Below are positions 7,712-15,981 of a stretch of 64,000 nt of DNA, one piece after another; positions within the stretch are counted from its first letter, which is position 1, and every line of letters starts with the position of its first letter. Both the position numbers and the translations under genes were made by a program. The notes under the pieces were generated by a model. It searched no databases and was not told the origin of the DNA. It saw nothing but the letters and a program-made list of their open reading frames with translations. The stretch spans positions 1,100,206 to 1,164,205 of the forward strand of contig NZ_SMRO01000003.1 of the NCBI RefSeq assembly GCF_004359985.1, in the 5' to 3' direction. This stretch comes from Paraburkholderia flava (GTDB taxonomy: Bacteria; Pseudomonadota; Gammaproteobacteria; Burkholderiales; Burkholderiaceae).

Positions 7712-8911
7712 ATGAACGACGAACAGATGACGGGCCGCAATGCGTTGCTCGACGGTAAGGATGTAGCGATTGTCGGCGGCGGTCCCGGCGGACTGACGCT
7801 TGCGCGACTGTTGCAACGGCGCGGCGCACGGGTACGCGTGTACGAACGCGATGCGTCGCCGGTCGCGCGGCAGCAGGGCGGCTGCCTTGATCTGCACGAG
7901 CAGTCGGGACAACTCGCGTTACGCGAGGCCGGCTTGATGGAGCGCTTTCACGGTATCGCGCGGCGTGAAGGGCAGCACGCGAAAATTTTCGACCGCGACG
8001 GGATCGAGCGCTTCGAACTGCGCGCGGAAGACGAAGCGCAGTCGTGTCCCGAGATCGATCGAGGTGAACTGCGCACGCTGTTGCTCGACTCGCTGGAGGC
8101 GGGCACCGTGCAATGGGACTGTCACCTGACCGAGGTCGTCCGGTGCGACAGACCGGGCGAACATCGGCTCGTGTTCGCGAGCGGCGACAGTGTCCGCGCG
8201 GACCTCGTCGTCGGCTGCGACGGCACGGGATCGAAAGTGCGTCCGCTCGTCACGTCGGTGAAGCCGGCTTACGGTGGCGTGACGTTCATCGAAACCTGCG
8301 TGAGCGAACCCGACGTGCGCTATCCGGCGCTATCGGCACGCGTCGGGCCGGGCAGCATCATGGTGGTCGGCGACAATCGCGGGCTGCTTGCGCAGCGCAA
8401 TGGCGATGGACGCATCCGCGTGTATGTCGCGCTGCGCGTGCCAGAAGCATGGCCAGCCGAAAGCGGCATCGATTTCGCGAAACCCGCCGCGACACGCGAA
8501 CGACTACTCGATTGTTTTGCCGGATGGTCTCCGGATGCGCTGGACCTGCTGCGTCTGTCGGATGACGTGTTCATGCATCGGCCGCTGTACACGGTGCCCG
8601 CGAACGCATGGTGGAGCGAGTGGAACGACGCGCGCGCGGGCGTGACGCTGCTCGGTGACGCCGCGCACGTGATGCCGCCATTCACCGGTCAGGGCGCGAA
8701 TCTCGCGATGCTCGATGCCGTCGAACTCGCACGTGCGCTGACCGCCGGAACCCATACATCGCTGACCGATGCGCTGCGCGCATACGAGCACGCGATGTTC
8801 GAGCGGATGACCCCGGCAATCGACGAAACGCTCGCATCGCAGGATCTGGTGATCTCCGCCGACGCGCCGCAAGGGCTGATCGCGGCAATCAAGGAGCGGA
8901 TGCGTGGTTAG
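7712..8911 (+). CDS. TetX-like FAD-dependent monooxygenase
   Basis: 399 residues, class A flavoprotein monooxygenase. FAD motif G22-G-G-P-G-G27, then a G-G-C-L-D-L-H-E-Q-S-G-Q segment, the E-I-D-R-G-E-L-R-T-L-L-L motif and the second FAD motif G315-D-A-A-H-V-M-P-P-F-T-G-Q-G. The LDLH...SGQ and EINR/DLR-type segments are the pattern seen in tetracycline destructases (TetX), but many environmental homologues oxidise other aromatics. Start ATG is preceded by AGGAG. It follows the SDR gene closely and is presumably controlled by the divergent TetR protein. Confidence 0.88.
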   Translation: MNDEQMTGRNALLDGKDVAIVGGGPGGLTLARLLQRRGARVRVYERDASPVARQQGGCLDLHEQSGQLALREAGLMERFHGIARREGQHAKIFDRDGIERFELRAEDEAQSCPEIDRGELRTLLLDSLEAGTVQWDCHLTEVVRCDRPGEHRLVFASGDSVRADLVVGCDGTGSKVRPLVTSVKPAYGGVTFIETCVSEPDVRYPALSARVGPGSIMVVGDNRGLLAQRNGDGRIRVYVALRVPEAWPAESGIDFAKPAATRERLLDCFAGWSPDALDLLRLSDDVFMHRPLYTVPANAWWSEWNDARAGVTLLGDAAHVMPPFTGQGANLAMLDAVELARALTAGTHTSLTDALRAYEHAMFERMTPAIDETLASQDLVISADAPQGLIAAIKERMRG

Positions 8912-9021
8912 CGTCGGCTTCGTGTCTGCCGGTCTGGATTCCGGCTCGTCGCTACAGGTGAAAACACGGTACGTTGTGGTTCGGAAAAGGCGGGATGCGC
9001 GTTGCGTCAGGCGCTACATTT

Positions 9022-9051
9022 TTGACATACTTTATCGATACCGCTCGATAT
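9022..9051 (+). promoter_or_regulatory. sigma-70-type promoter for the GNAT gene
   Basis: A consensus -35 (TTGACA, 9022-9027), an 18-base spacer and CGATAT (9046-9051) followed by an AT-rich stretch lie about 70 bp before the acetyltransferase ATG. The -10 is weak, but the TTGACA stands out in this GC-rich DNA. Confidence 0.45.
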
Positions 9052-9117
9052 AAAATCCCCGCTGTGTCGCGCCGCTTCCTCACCTTTACGTCCATAACCG
9101 CGCGACCGGAGAGATGC

Positions 9118-9552
9118 ATGGAACCTGCCGCATTGCGATTCTCGACCGATTCGGGCGAACTTGACCTCGATCTCGTCTACACGTTTCTGCGCGAGGAAAC
9201 GCCGTGGGCGAAAGGTCTTCCGCGCGCGACGTTCGAGCGTTCAATCGAAAACTCGCTGTGCTTCGGCGCGTATATCGGCGAAGCGCAGATCGGCTTCGCA
9301 CGCGTCGTTACCGATCGCGCGACGTTCGCGTATCTATGCGACGTGTTCGTGCTGCCGGCGCATCGTTCGCGCGGCTATGCGAAGGCGTTGATGAAGTATG
9401 TTGTCGAGTGCGATGCGTTGCAGGGGCTGCGGCGTTTCATGCTCGTCACCAGCGATGCGCATCACGTGTATCGTCCGTTCGGATTCGATGCTCCGGCGAA
9501 TCCCGAGCGGATCATGGAGCGGCACAATCCTGTGGTCTACGCGAAGGCGTAA
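9118..9552 (+). CDS. GNAT-family N-acetyltransferase
   Basis: 144 residues from ATG 9118, which has GGAGAG just upstream; the frame stays open upstream to 8974, but that stretch holds the promoter. GNAT core with the acetyl-CoA binding segment V-L-P-A-H-R-S-R-G-Y-A-K-A-L and C-terminal Y-R-P-F-G-F. The short architecture with an N-terminal D-L-D-L-V-Y-T-F-L-R-E-E-T-P-W-A is typical of small uncharacterised acetyltransferases in proteobacteria. Substrate unknown. Single gene. Confidence 0.88.
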   Translation: MEPAALRFSTDSGELDLDLVYTFLREETPWAKGLPRATFERSIENSLCFGAYIGEAQIGFARVVTDRATFAYLCDVFVLPAHRSRGYAKALMKYVVECDALQGLRRFMLVTSDAHHVYRPFGFDAPANPERIMERHNPVVYAKA

Positions 9553-9566
9553 GCGCATACCGCCGC

Positions 9567-10070
9567 TCAATCGACGGTCGAAAGAACCCGCGCAGCCTCA
9601 TCCCGAGCGCGCTCGCCCTTCCTCGCATTCGCGACATTGCTCCGATAGATCAACCCAAGCGCAACCGCGAGCAGCGCCATTGCCGCATACCGTCGCGTGC
9701 CGAGTTCGATCACGGCATTGCCAAGCCAGCCGAAGTTATCGATCAGCAGGCTCATCAGCAACTGCCCGCTGATCACGGCCACGGTGGCCGCAGCCACACC
9801 GACGCGCGGCATCGCGAACACGATCACGAGCATGTAGACCACGCCGAAGAACGCACCGGTGATCTGCCAGCGCGGCGCGGTGAACAGCGTCAACGCGTGC
9901 GGCGTTTCGAAAAAGAAAGCGATCACGAACGTAACCAGCGTGCCGAGCGTGAACGTAAGCCACGCGCTTTCGAGCACACCCACTTCGCTCCCCAGGCGGC
10001 CATTGATCGCGGACTGCGCACACAGCACCGCGCCGGCCGCGACCACGAGAATCAGCATTGCAATAAACAC
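9567..10070 (-). CDS. DMT-superfamily small transporter, DUF606/YdcZ type (subunit 2)
   Basis: 167 residues with five hydrophobic segments and Q-S-A-I-N-G-R-L-G early, the signature of DUF606 half-size drug/metabolite transporters. Start is GTG at 10070 with AGGAG six bases before it; that site overlaps the stop region of the gene upstream. Ten bases separate it from a second DUF606 protein, suggesting a heterodimeric transporter. Substrate unknown. Confidence 0.85.
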   Translation of the reverse strand: MFIAMLILVVAAGAVLCAQSAINGRLGSEVGVLESAWLTFTLGTLVTFVIAFFFETPHALTLFTAPRWQITGAFFGVVYMLVIVFAMPRVGVAAATVAVISGQLLMSLLIDNFGWLGNAVIELGTRRYAAMALLAVALGLIYRSNVANARKGERARDEAARVLSTVD

Positions 10071-10080
10071 GACGACTCCT

Positions 10081-10506
10081 TCAGTGAATCAGCCACAGCG
10101 CCGCGAGGATCGCGACGAGTGCGCCCACGCGATAACGATCGACCGCTCGACGCGTACTGCCGAGCCACCCTTGATGATCGATGATGAGACTCGCCGCGAC
10201 CTGACCGAACAGGATGCCGACCATCGTCAGACCGACGCCGATATGCGGCGTCGCGAGCGTGAGCGCGATCACGTAGATCGGGCCGAGCAGACCGCCTGTG
10301 AGCATCCAGCGCGGCTGAGAAAACAGCGCGCCGAGTTTCGCGCGATTGAAGACGAGCCCGAACGTCAGCAGCAACGAACCGACGCCGAAAATGCCAAGCG
10401 TTGCCCAGCCTTGACCGACTTCCTGTCCGAGCGGACCGAGCAACCCCGCCTCGACCGCCAGCCCCATGCCCGCCAGCACCACCAGCGGCAGCAGTAAAAG
10501 ATTCAT
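10081..10506 (-). CDS. DMT-superfamily small transporter, DUF606/YdcZ type (subunit 1)
   Basis: 141 residues, about five membrane helices, same family as the protein immediately downstream (shared F-x-x-P-R-W-x-x-T-G-x-x-G-x-x-Y and D-x-x-G-W-L-G segments). It is the first gene of a two-gene unit divergent from a LysR regulator (start 10598), which probably controls it. Confidence 0.85.
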   Translation of the reverse strand: MNLLLLPLVVLAGMGLAVEAGLLGPLGQEVGQGWATLGIFGVGSLLLTFGLVFNRAKLGALFSQPRWMLTGGLLGPIYVIALTLATPHIGVGLTMVGILFGQVAASLIIDHQGWLGSTRRAVDRYRVGALVAILAALWLIH

Positions 10507-10597
10507 CGCCAGCTCCAGAAAACAAAATCGTAGATCGATGCTGGAAACGGATCAATCTGGCAGAATCGGAAATCACTAATGCTTTTTCGGCAAGATC

Positions 10598-11518
10598 ATG
10601 CAGATCAAGGCATTGCGGCTGTTCGTCCACGTCGCCACGACGGGAAGTTTTATCGCGACCGCGCGTCACTTCGGCGTGCCGGGGTCGTCGGTGTCGCGGC
10701 ACATCGCCGCGCTCGAAGCGGACATCGGGCAGCGGCTGCTGTTCCGGCACACGCGCGCGGTCCGTCTCACCGATGCAGGCGAGCGCTACTACGTGCAGGT
10801 CCGCGAAGCGCTGGAGCTACTCGATGCGGCAACCGAGGCCGCCGCCGACAAAGGCGCCGCGCCGCGTGGATTGCTGCGGGTCAACGCGCCGGTCGCGCTG
10901 GGCCGGCGGCACATCGCGCCGTTGCTCGCGGAGTTTCAACGCAAACATCGCGAGCTGTCCGTCGAACTGATGCTGACGGACGCGTTCGTCGATCCGGTGC
11001 AGGAAGGCGCGGACGTCACCGTGCGAATCGGTACGCTCGCCGATTCGAGTCTCGTCGCGCGAACGCTTGGGGCGCAGCGTTACATCGTGTGTGCGAGTCC
11101 GGGGTATCTGAAGCGGGCAAAGAAACTGTCGCAGCCCGATGATCTGCTGAAGCACAACTGCCTCGTCTACAAAGGGCATATGGGCGTGCAGCGCTGGTAT
11201 TTTCGGCGCCCTGATGAAGCGCATTACCAGCCGTTCGAGATCAGCGGCGATCTTCGCAGCAACAACGCCGAGGTGCTGGTCGCGGCCGCGCTGGCGGGTC
11301 AGGGTGTCGTGCTGTTTCCGAGCTGGCTGTATGACGCCGATGCGTTCAAGGCCCGCAAACTCGTCGCGTTGCTGCCCGACTGGCTCGCATCCGTCGAACC
11401 CGAACCGGCGGAAATGCATCTGGTGTTTTCGGAGAGCCGCCTGCGTTCGCGCAAGGTGCAGTTGCTGTCGGACTTTCTCGTCGAGCGGATTGGCAGTCCG
11501 CCGTATTGGGAAATCTGA
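10598..11518 (+). CDS. LysR-family transcriptional regulator
   Basis: 306 residues. N-terminal winged helix (F-V-H-V-A-T-T-G-S-F-I-A-T-A-R ... S-S-V-S-R-H-I-A-A-L-E) at 8-45, then a two-lobed effector domain. The opening and the C-terminal S-R-L-R-S-R-K-V-Q match the CrgA/DmlR-like LysR subgroup. It is divergent from the paired DUF606 transporter genes with a 91-bp shared promoter region, the usual geometry of a LysR target. Confidence 0.92.
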   Translation: MQIKALRLFVHVATTGSFIATARHFGVPGSSVSRHIAALEADIGQRLLFRHTRAVRLTDAGERYYVQVREALELLDAATEAAADKGAAPRGLLRVNAPVALGRRHIAPLLAEFQRKHRELSVELMLTDAFVDPVQEGADVTVRIGTLADSSLVARTLGAQRYIVCASPGYLKRAKKLSQPDDLLKHNCLVYKGHMGVQRWYFRRPDEAHYQPFEISGDLRSNNAEVLVAAALAGQGVVLFPSWLYDADAFKARKLVALLPDWLASVEPEPAEMHLVFSESRLRSRKVQLLSDFLVERIGSPPYWEI

Positions 11519-11707
11519 GGCCCGTGGCGAACGACCCTGCACGCGAGCGTGACGGATAGTCGATTCCGCGTGCGCGACTGTATCGATAACGTAGGGCCAT
11601 TCGCTGACGCATCCCGATGCCCACGTATCGAAGCGCCGCAGCGGACAACCAACAGCGGGCTGCATGCGGCCCGCTGTTCACGTGTGTCGTCGCTCACGGA
11701 GAACACC

Positions 11708-12064
11708 ATGCTCGAGAATCTGCTGGACGCTGCCCGAAAGCAGGACCCGCAACACAGTCTGGACCCGCTGCCCGCATTGATCGCTGCAGCGAGCCAGCTA
11801 TACGACACGGCACAGCGGGCAGGGGATGCGCAGGCTGCGGATCTCAACGCGGTGAAAGCGCAGATTCTCGGCGTCGTCGATTCGATCGAAGCGGGGGCCG
11901 GCGGCTCCGCGCAGCAAGTGCGTAACGTCATCGACCCCTACCTCAAACTCGCGGCCGACGCGGGGTACAACCTCGCCAACGCGGACGTACGGTTGAAATT
12001 CGCTTACTTCGTGATCGAGATCGTCAAGGAAGGTTTTGCAGAGAAGAAAGCGGGTGGCCGATAA
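11708..12064 (+). CDS. small helical hypothetical protein
   Basis: 118 residues from ATG 11708, preceded by CGGAGAACACC. No recognised domain, signal peptide or membrane segment. The sequence is mostly amphipathic helix, rich in Ala and Gln, with D-P-Y-L-K-L-A-A-D-A-G-Y and V-R-L-K-F-A-Y-F-V-I. The upstream in-frame extension to 11549 has different composition and no ribosome site, so I reject it. The coding periodicity is clear; function is not known. Confidence 0.7.
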   Translation: MLENLLDAARKQDPQHSLDPLPALIAAASQLYDTAQRAGDAQAADLNAVKAQILGVVDSIEAGAGGSAQQVRNVIDPYLKLAADAGYNLANADVRLKFAYFVIEIVKEGFAEKKAGGR

Positions 12065-12085
12065 GCTTCGATGCAGGGCACTTGC

Positions 12086-12808
12086 TCAAACCTTCGGTGC
12101 ATCGACCGTCGTCAGATGGAACTGACGACGCACGACGAAACCCATCCGCTGATAGATCGCAATCGCGCCTTCGTTCGACCCGATCACGTGCAGGAACGGT
12201 GTTTCGCCGCGCGCGCAGATCGATGCGATCAGCAGCCTCATCAAACCGACTGCGTGGCCCTGGCCGCGAAACGCCGGGTCCACGCAGACCGCGCTGATTT
12301 CCGTAAAGCCATCGAGCTTCATGCGTTCGCCGGCCATCGCCGCGAGCTTGCCTTGCTTGCGTACGCCGATGTAGTCGCCGAGTTCGATCGTGCGCGGGCC
12401 GAACGGACCGGGCTGCGTCGCAGCGGTCAGTGCGAGCATGTCGGGCACGTCGCGCTCGACGAGCTTCACGTGTTCCCATGCGATCTGTTCGGACTCGCGT
12501 TCCCAGACCATTTGCAGCAGCGACGCTTTTCGGGTGATCGAGAACCCGGAAGGCAGCGTGACTTCGTTCAGCGTGTTCAACGTGGCCGGACCCTGTTCGG
12601 CGATCAGTGGACGCAACGCGTCGAACGAGGCTTCGCTCAGATCGGCGAGCGCGGCAAACGGACCTACTGAAGCCAGCAATCGCACCGCGCGATCGTTGCG
12701 TACGGCGAAGCGTTGCTGCCGGCCGGTCAGTGCGTTCCAGACGGCCTTGTCGAGCGGATGCTCGTTGGCGACGTCTGTTTCTGCTGCGGGGGCTGATAGT
12801 GTGGACAT
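12086..12808 (-). CDS. GNAT-family N-acetyltransferase (FR47-like)
   Basis: 240 residues from ATG 12808, which has AGGAG seven bases upstream; the frame continues upstream into the MAPEG gene, but that part is shadow. The C-terminal half carries the acetyl-CoA motif C-V-D-P-A-F-R-G-Q-G-H-A-V-G-L and F-L-H-V-I-G-S-N-E-G-A-I-A-I-Y-Q-R-M-G-F, typical of FR47-like GNATs. The N-terminal half (about 100 residues) is a degenerate GNAT-like lobe. Downstream of, and probably cotranscribed with, the MAPEG gene. Confidence 0.88.
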   Translation of the reverse strand: MSTLSAPAAETDVANEHPLDKAVWNALTGRQQRFAVRNDRAVRLLASVGPFAALADLSEASFDALRPLIAEQGPATLNTLNEVTLPSGFSITRKASLLQMVWERESEQIAWEHVKLVERDVPDMLALTAATQPGPFGPRTIELGDYIGVRKQGKLAAMAGERMKLDGFTEISAVCVDPAFRGQGHAVGLMRLLIASICARGETPFLHVIGSNEGAIAIYQRMGFVVRRQFHLTTVDAPKV

Positions 12809-12834
12809 GGCGTGCTCCTGTATCGAAGATGAGT

Positions 12835-13242
12835 TCATGCAACGTGGCCGAGGATCGTGGTCGCGAACATCACGATCGCGACGAAGCCGGCGAGAAACGC
12901 GAGCGTCCGCACCACCGGAATGCCGATGGCGTACACGCAGTAGTGAACGAGCCGCGCGAAGAAATAGAGCTTCACTGCGAAGATCGTGGAGGGTGTGCTG
13001 ATGCCGATCATCGCGGCGACAAGCACCAGTGGCGCGAAGACGACGAGGTTCTCGATCGCGTTCGTGTGAGCGCGTTGTGCGCGCTGCGCCCACGCGGGAT
13101 CGGCGGGAAGCGACGGATCGGGATTGCCCATCGTGCGCAGCATGCCGCGCGTCACGATTCTCGCGAGCATGTAGGGAATCCACATCGCGGCCGTCGCCAG
13201 CGTGACGAGCGTCAGCCAATAGAGTTCGGGTGTGAGTTTCAT
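12835..13242 (-). CDS. MAPEG-family membrane protein
   Basis: 135 residues with four membrane helices, R-A-Q-R-A-H-T-N-A-I-E-N-L-V-V-F in the first loop and F-F-A-R-L-V-H-Y in helix 3, the signature of the MAPEG (microsomal glutathione S-transferase-like) family. Acts in the inner membrane; bacterial substrates are mostly unknown. It is divergent from the GlxA-type regulator, whose candidate operator lies in the gap between them. Confidence 0.9.
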   Translation of the reverse strand: MKLTPELYWLTLVTLATAAMWIPYMLARIVTRGMLRTMGNPDPSLPADPAWAQRAQRAHTNAIENLVVFAPLVLVAAMIGISTPSTIFAVKLYFFARLVHYCVYAIGIPVVRTLAFLAGFVAIVMFATTILGHVA

Positions 13243-13333
13243 CGGTAGATGTCCGGTGGGTTGAAGGGCGGCTCGTGCATCGGCAGGGCCGTATTGCTTC
13301 GCAGTCTAGACTCGGTATGGGCGACGGGCTATA

Positions 13334-13366
13334 GTCGCAAATGACATTATTAGAGTCGTTTGCGAC
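13334..13366. promoter_or_regulatory. 12-bp inverted repeat, candidate GlxA/AraC-type operator
   Basis: GTCGCAAATGAC (13334-13345) and GTCGTTTGCGAC (13355-13366) are reverse complements at 11 of 12 positions around a nine-base AT-rich spacer. The pair ends 12 bp before the ATG of the GlxA-type regulator. Dyads containing GTCGCAA are commonly associated with regulators of this subgroup (from memory). Autoregulation, and possibly control of the divergent MAPEG gene, is inferred. Confidence 0.6.
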
Positions 13367-13378
13367 AGGTGTTTACCC

Positions 13379-14341
13379 ATGAAGCTGGCTATTCTCGCGC
13401 TCGACGGCGTATTCGACACAGGCCTCACGGTACTACTGGACGCCCTTTCCACGGCCAACGAACTGGCCGCCGCGCAGGGCTTCGCGTCGCCGCCGTTCGA
13501 CGTGACGCTCGTCGGCATGCGCAGACGCATTCGCACCGCGCTAGGTTTCACTACGGTCGCCGAACCGGTGACGAGCGTTCATCAGCCGGACTGGGTCGTG
13601 GTCCCGGCGATCAACACGAAGCAGGCGGAGCGTCTGATCCAGGCGTTGGAGGGGCGCGACGTACGCGACGCGATCGAACACCTGCGCACGTGGCATGCGA
13701 ACGGCGCGGGTATCGCGGGCGCGTGTATCGGTAGTTTTATTGTCGCGGAGTCGGGGCTGCTCGACGGCGGCGAGGCGACGACGACGTGGTCGCTTGCGCC
13801 GCTGTTTCGTCAACGCTACCCGAGCATCAAGCTCGACGATTCGCGGATGCTCGTCGCGTCGGAGCGCATCGTGACGGCGGGCGCGATGATGGGCCATCTC
13901 GATCTCGCGCTGTGGCTGCTGCGCCAGGGCAGCCCGGAGCTCGCTTCGTTGGTTGCGCGCTTTATGCTGATCGACAAGCGTACGTCGCAGGCTGCTTACA
14001 TCATTCCTGATCATCTTGCGCATGCGGATCCGTTGATCGCGCGATTCGAGAGATGGGCGCGTGACAATCTTTCTTTGGGGTTTTCGTTGCAGCAGGCGGC
14101 GAGTGCGCTGGCTGTCGGTACGCGGACGTTGCAGCGACGTACCGAGGCCGTGCTCGGTAAATCGCCGCTCGCGTTTTTTCAGGATCTGCGGATTGAGCGG
14201 GCGCAGCATCTTGTGTCGATGGGTTATGACCTTGAGAAAATTGCTGGCGAAGTGGGGTATGCCGATTCGGCTACGTTGCGGACATTGTTGCGGCGGAGGC
14301 TTGGGCGTGGGGTAAGGGAGTTGCGGGCGGAGATGCGGTGA
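13379..14341 (+). CDS. GlxA-type AraC-family transcriptional regulator
   Basis: 320 residues. Residues 1-185 form a DJ-1/PfpI-like amidotransferase-fold sensor domain, with the elbow A-G-A-C-I-G-S-F at about 118-125. Residues about 215-315 carry two AraC helix-turn-helix motifs (A-S-A-L-A-V-G-T-R-T-L-Q-R-R and I-A-G-E-V-G-Y-A-D-S-A-T-L-R). Regulators with this architecture control quaternary amine and arginine-type catabolism in other genera, but no such target genes are adjacent. A strong inverted repeat lies directly upstream. Confidence 0.93.
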   Translation: MKLAILALDGVFDTGLTVLLDALSTANELAAAQGFASPPFDVTLVGMRRRIRTALGFTTVAEPVTSVHQPDWVVVPAINTKQAERLIQALEGRDVRDAIEHLRTWHANGAGIAGACIGSFIVAESGLLDGGEATTTWSLAPLFRQRYPSIKLDDSRMLVASERIVTAGAMMGHLDLALWLLRQGSPELASLVARFMLIDKRTSQAAYIIPDHLAHADPLIARFERWARDNLSLGFSLQQAASALAVGTRTLQRRTEAVLGKSPLAFFQDLRIERAQHLVSMGYDLEKIAGEVGYADSATLRTLLRRRLGRGVRELRAEMR

Positions 14342-14585
14342 GGGTGTGGCGGAAGGGTGGTGTTGTTTTGTCGAGAGGAGTAAGAAAGCTGGGCGCTTAC
14401 TGCTGCCATAGCGCCGGAGTAAGTGCGGCTGGCGCCACGGTTGTGTGGCTACGCGACGAAGTTTGTACGACAGCTCTATGCGTGGCAGCCGTGTAGCGGC
14501 TCCCGGCCACTTTCGGTCGTTCGACTCGAGTGTGCAGATCGTCGACAATTCGGGGTGCGTCCGCGATAACTAATAGGAAAGTAAA

Positions 14586-15392
14586 TTGAACAAAACGACT
14601 ATAAGGACACGTGTTGCTCAGGGGGTGTTGGTACTCGTGTGTGGGCTGCACGGGATCAATTGCATCGCAGATAACACTGGAGAGAATGCACCTACCATTT
14701 CGAGGGGCGAAGACGGGGTGGACCGGGTGTCCCGAGTTAATCATTCCGTGAATAGGCTCACGGGCGATGAATCGATGTGGGGAGTGATCGGAAAGCCTTC
14801 CGAAGCAATCTTGAATCTCGTCAATGCAAGTCCGTTAATGGTCTCGGAATTAATCGACTATCAAGAAGCGGTTAATTCACATATGGCGTTGCCATTTGGA
14901 AATCTCAAGGAGTGGAGCGGCGCAACGATGCTAGCGTTCCCAAGGGACCTCAAGCAAATTGTGATTAGCTCAGACGTGGTCGCCGTGTCGCCAGCTGAAA
15001 CTGTGGGCGACCTGAGCTATGGCCTTGGCTTCTTTCGAGACTATGACGATGATCGGCAGCTAATTGAAACGTCAATCAGCAAACTCTCACCCAGCGATCC
15101 GAAATATCGAATAGTGTCTGCTCTGGCTGGCGTTACGATAGTGTCTAGGGCAGAGGTCAACAACTATGTCATCCAGCAACAAATCATTGCCAAGACTGGT
15201 GCGACGACCAAGCAGCCGGTGACAATCAAACTGGAAAATGACCAAAATGCCAAAGGTATGCTGCAATTCGCGTTAGACAATGCTTACGCCGCTGACCGAG
15301 CGATAGGCATGCCGCCTGACACGATCAAACTGGAGCAAGCTGCATACGGTGTCACGAAGCTAATACCTATACCCAACTTCTCGGCTCGATAG
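14586..15392 (+). CDS. orphan secreted hypothetical protein, lower GC, TTG start
   Basis: 268 residues from a TTG codon, with AGGAAA about five bases upstream; the next in-frame ATG is about 63 codons later and would remove the signal peptide. Hydrophobic core V-L-V-L-V-C-G-L-H at about 14-22 followed by A-D-N. A cysteine near the cleavage region is not in a clear lipobox. No family recognised. The mature part is mixed alpha/beta with few cysteines. Base composition and codon use (many A/T third positions) differ from all neighbours, suggesting recent acquisition. Confidence 0.7.
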   Translation: MNKTTIRTRVAQGVLVLVCGLHGINCIADNTGENAPTISRGEDGVDRVSRVNHSVNRLTGDESMWGVIGKPSEAILNLVNASPLMVSELIDYQEAVNSHMALPFGNLKEWSGATMLAFPRDLKQIVISSDVVAVSPAETVGDLSYGLGFFRDYDDDRQLIETSISKLSPSDPKYRIVSALAGVTIVSRAEVNNYVIQQQIIAKTGATTKQPVTIKLENDQNAKGMLQFALDNAYAADRAIGMPPDTIKLEQAAYGVTKLIPIPNFSAR

Positions 15393-15876
15393 CCTCAGGC
15401 AGCATTCTCGGCCCGGTGCCGAGGAGAGACGATGTGAATTGCGCGAGGCCTATGCACTATTCCGCAAAGACTGGGCGTCTCTTATGGCGCGTGTTAGATG
15501 CCTCATGTGACTCGGCTACGGGCGGACGCATCAAAAGGAATCTACAGCGTGGGTGCGAACCTCGGCCGGTCGTAACAATATTGATGTACCCCGCCTAGCC
15601 ACTTGCGATGCAGCCCCACGGACTCACTCGACTTTCGATGCGCGCCGTTGCGACAACCATGGCGGCGCTGCAGCTGCGCGTAACGAACACGCGACCGCTC
15701 GTTTCTCAAAGGCTTATCTCAAAGACGTAGCTCACTGACAGCAACAGATACGCTTCACTAATCAGCGCCCGAAAAAGCTCGCACGACACCGCACAAACAA
15801 GCCCAGCCGGGCACCACGGCACATGCGCTTGCCGACCCAATTCCAAACCCCCACCCCCCATCCAGACAAACCCTGA
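15393..15876. other. intergenic stretch without a credible gene
   Basis: 484 bases between the orphan secreted protein and the beta-glucoside operon promoter. Short open frames (longest about 60-80 codons) lack ribosome sites and consistent codon use. Composition stays lower in GC than the flanks. I see no RNA gene or clear repeat. Confidence 0.5.
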
Positions 15877-15906
15877 TTGCTGCGCCGATTTGGCCGCTGC
15901 TATCGT
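15877..15906 (+). promoter_or_regulatory. possible sigma-70 promoter of the beta-glucoside operon
   Basis: TTGCTG (15877-15882), an 18-base spacer and TATCGT (15901-15906) lie immediately upstream of the LacI-type operator at 15919. The fit to consensus is weak, but the position relative to the operator is sensible for repression by blocking. Confidence 0.4.
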
Positions 15907-15918
15907 GGACCGTCTTTG

Positions 15919-15932
15919 TGGAAGCGCTTCCA
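15919..15932. promoter_or_regulatory. LacI-family operator (perfect 14-bp palindrome)
   Basis: TGGAAGCGCTTCCA is fully self-complementary with the central CG typical of LacI/GalR operators. It lies 49 bp before the GH1 ATG. The matching repressor is presumably the LacI-family gene at the end of the same operon (21819-22877). I found no second copy inside the operon. Confidence 0.85.
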
Positions 15933-15981
15933 TTTTCGAGATCGCTTCGACGCTCAATCACGTCATCCAAAGCAGCACGCG

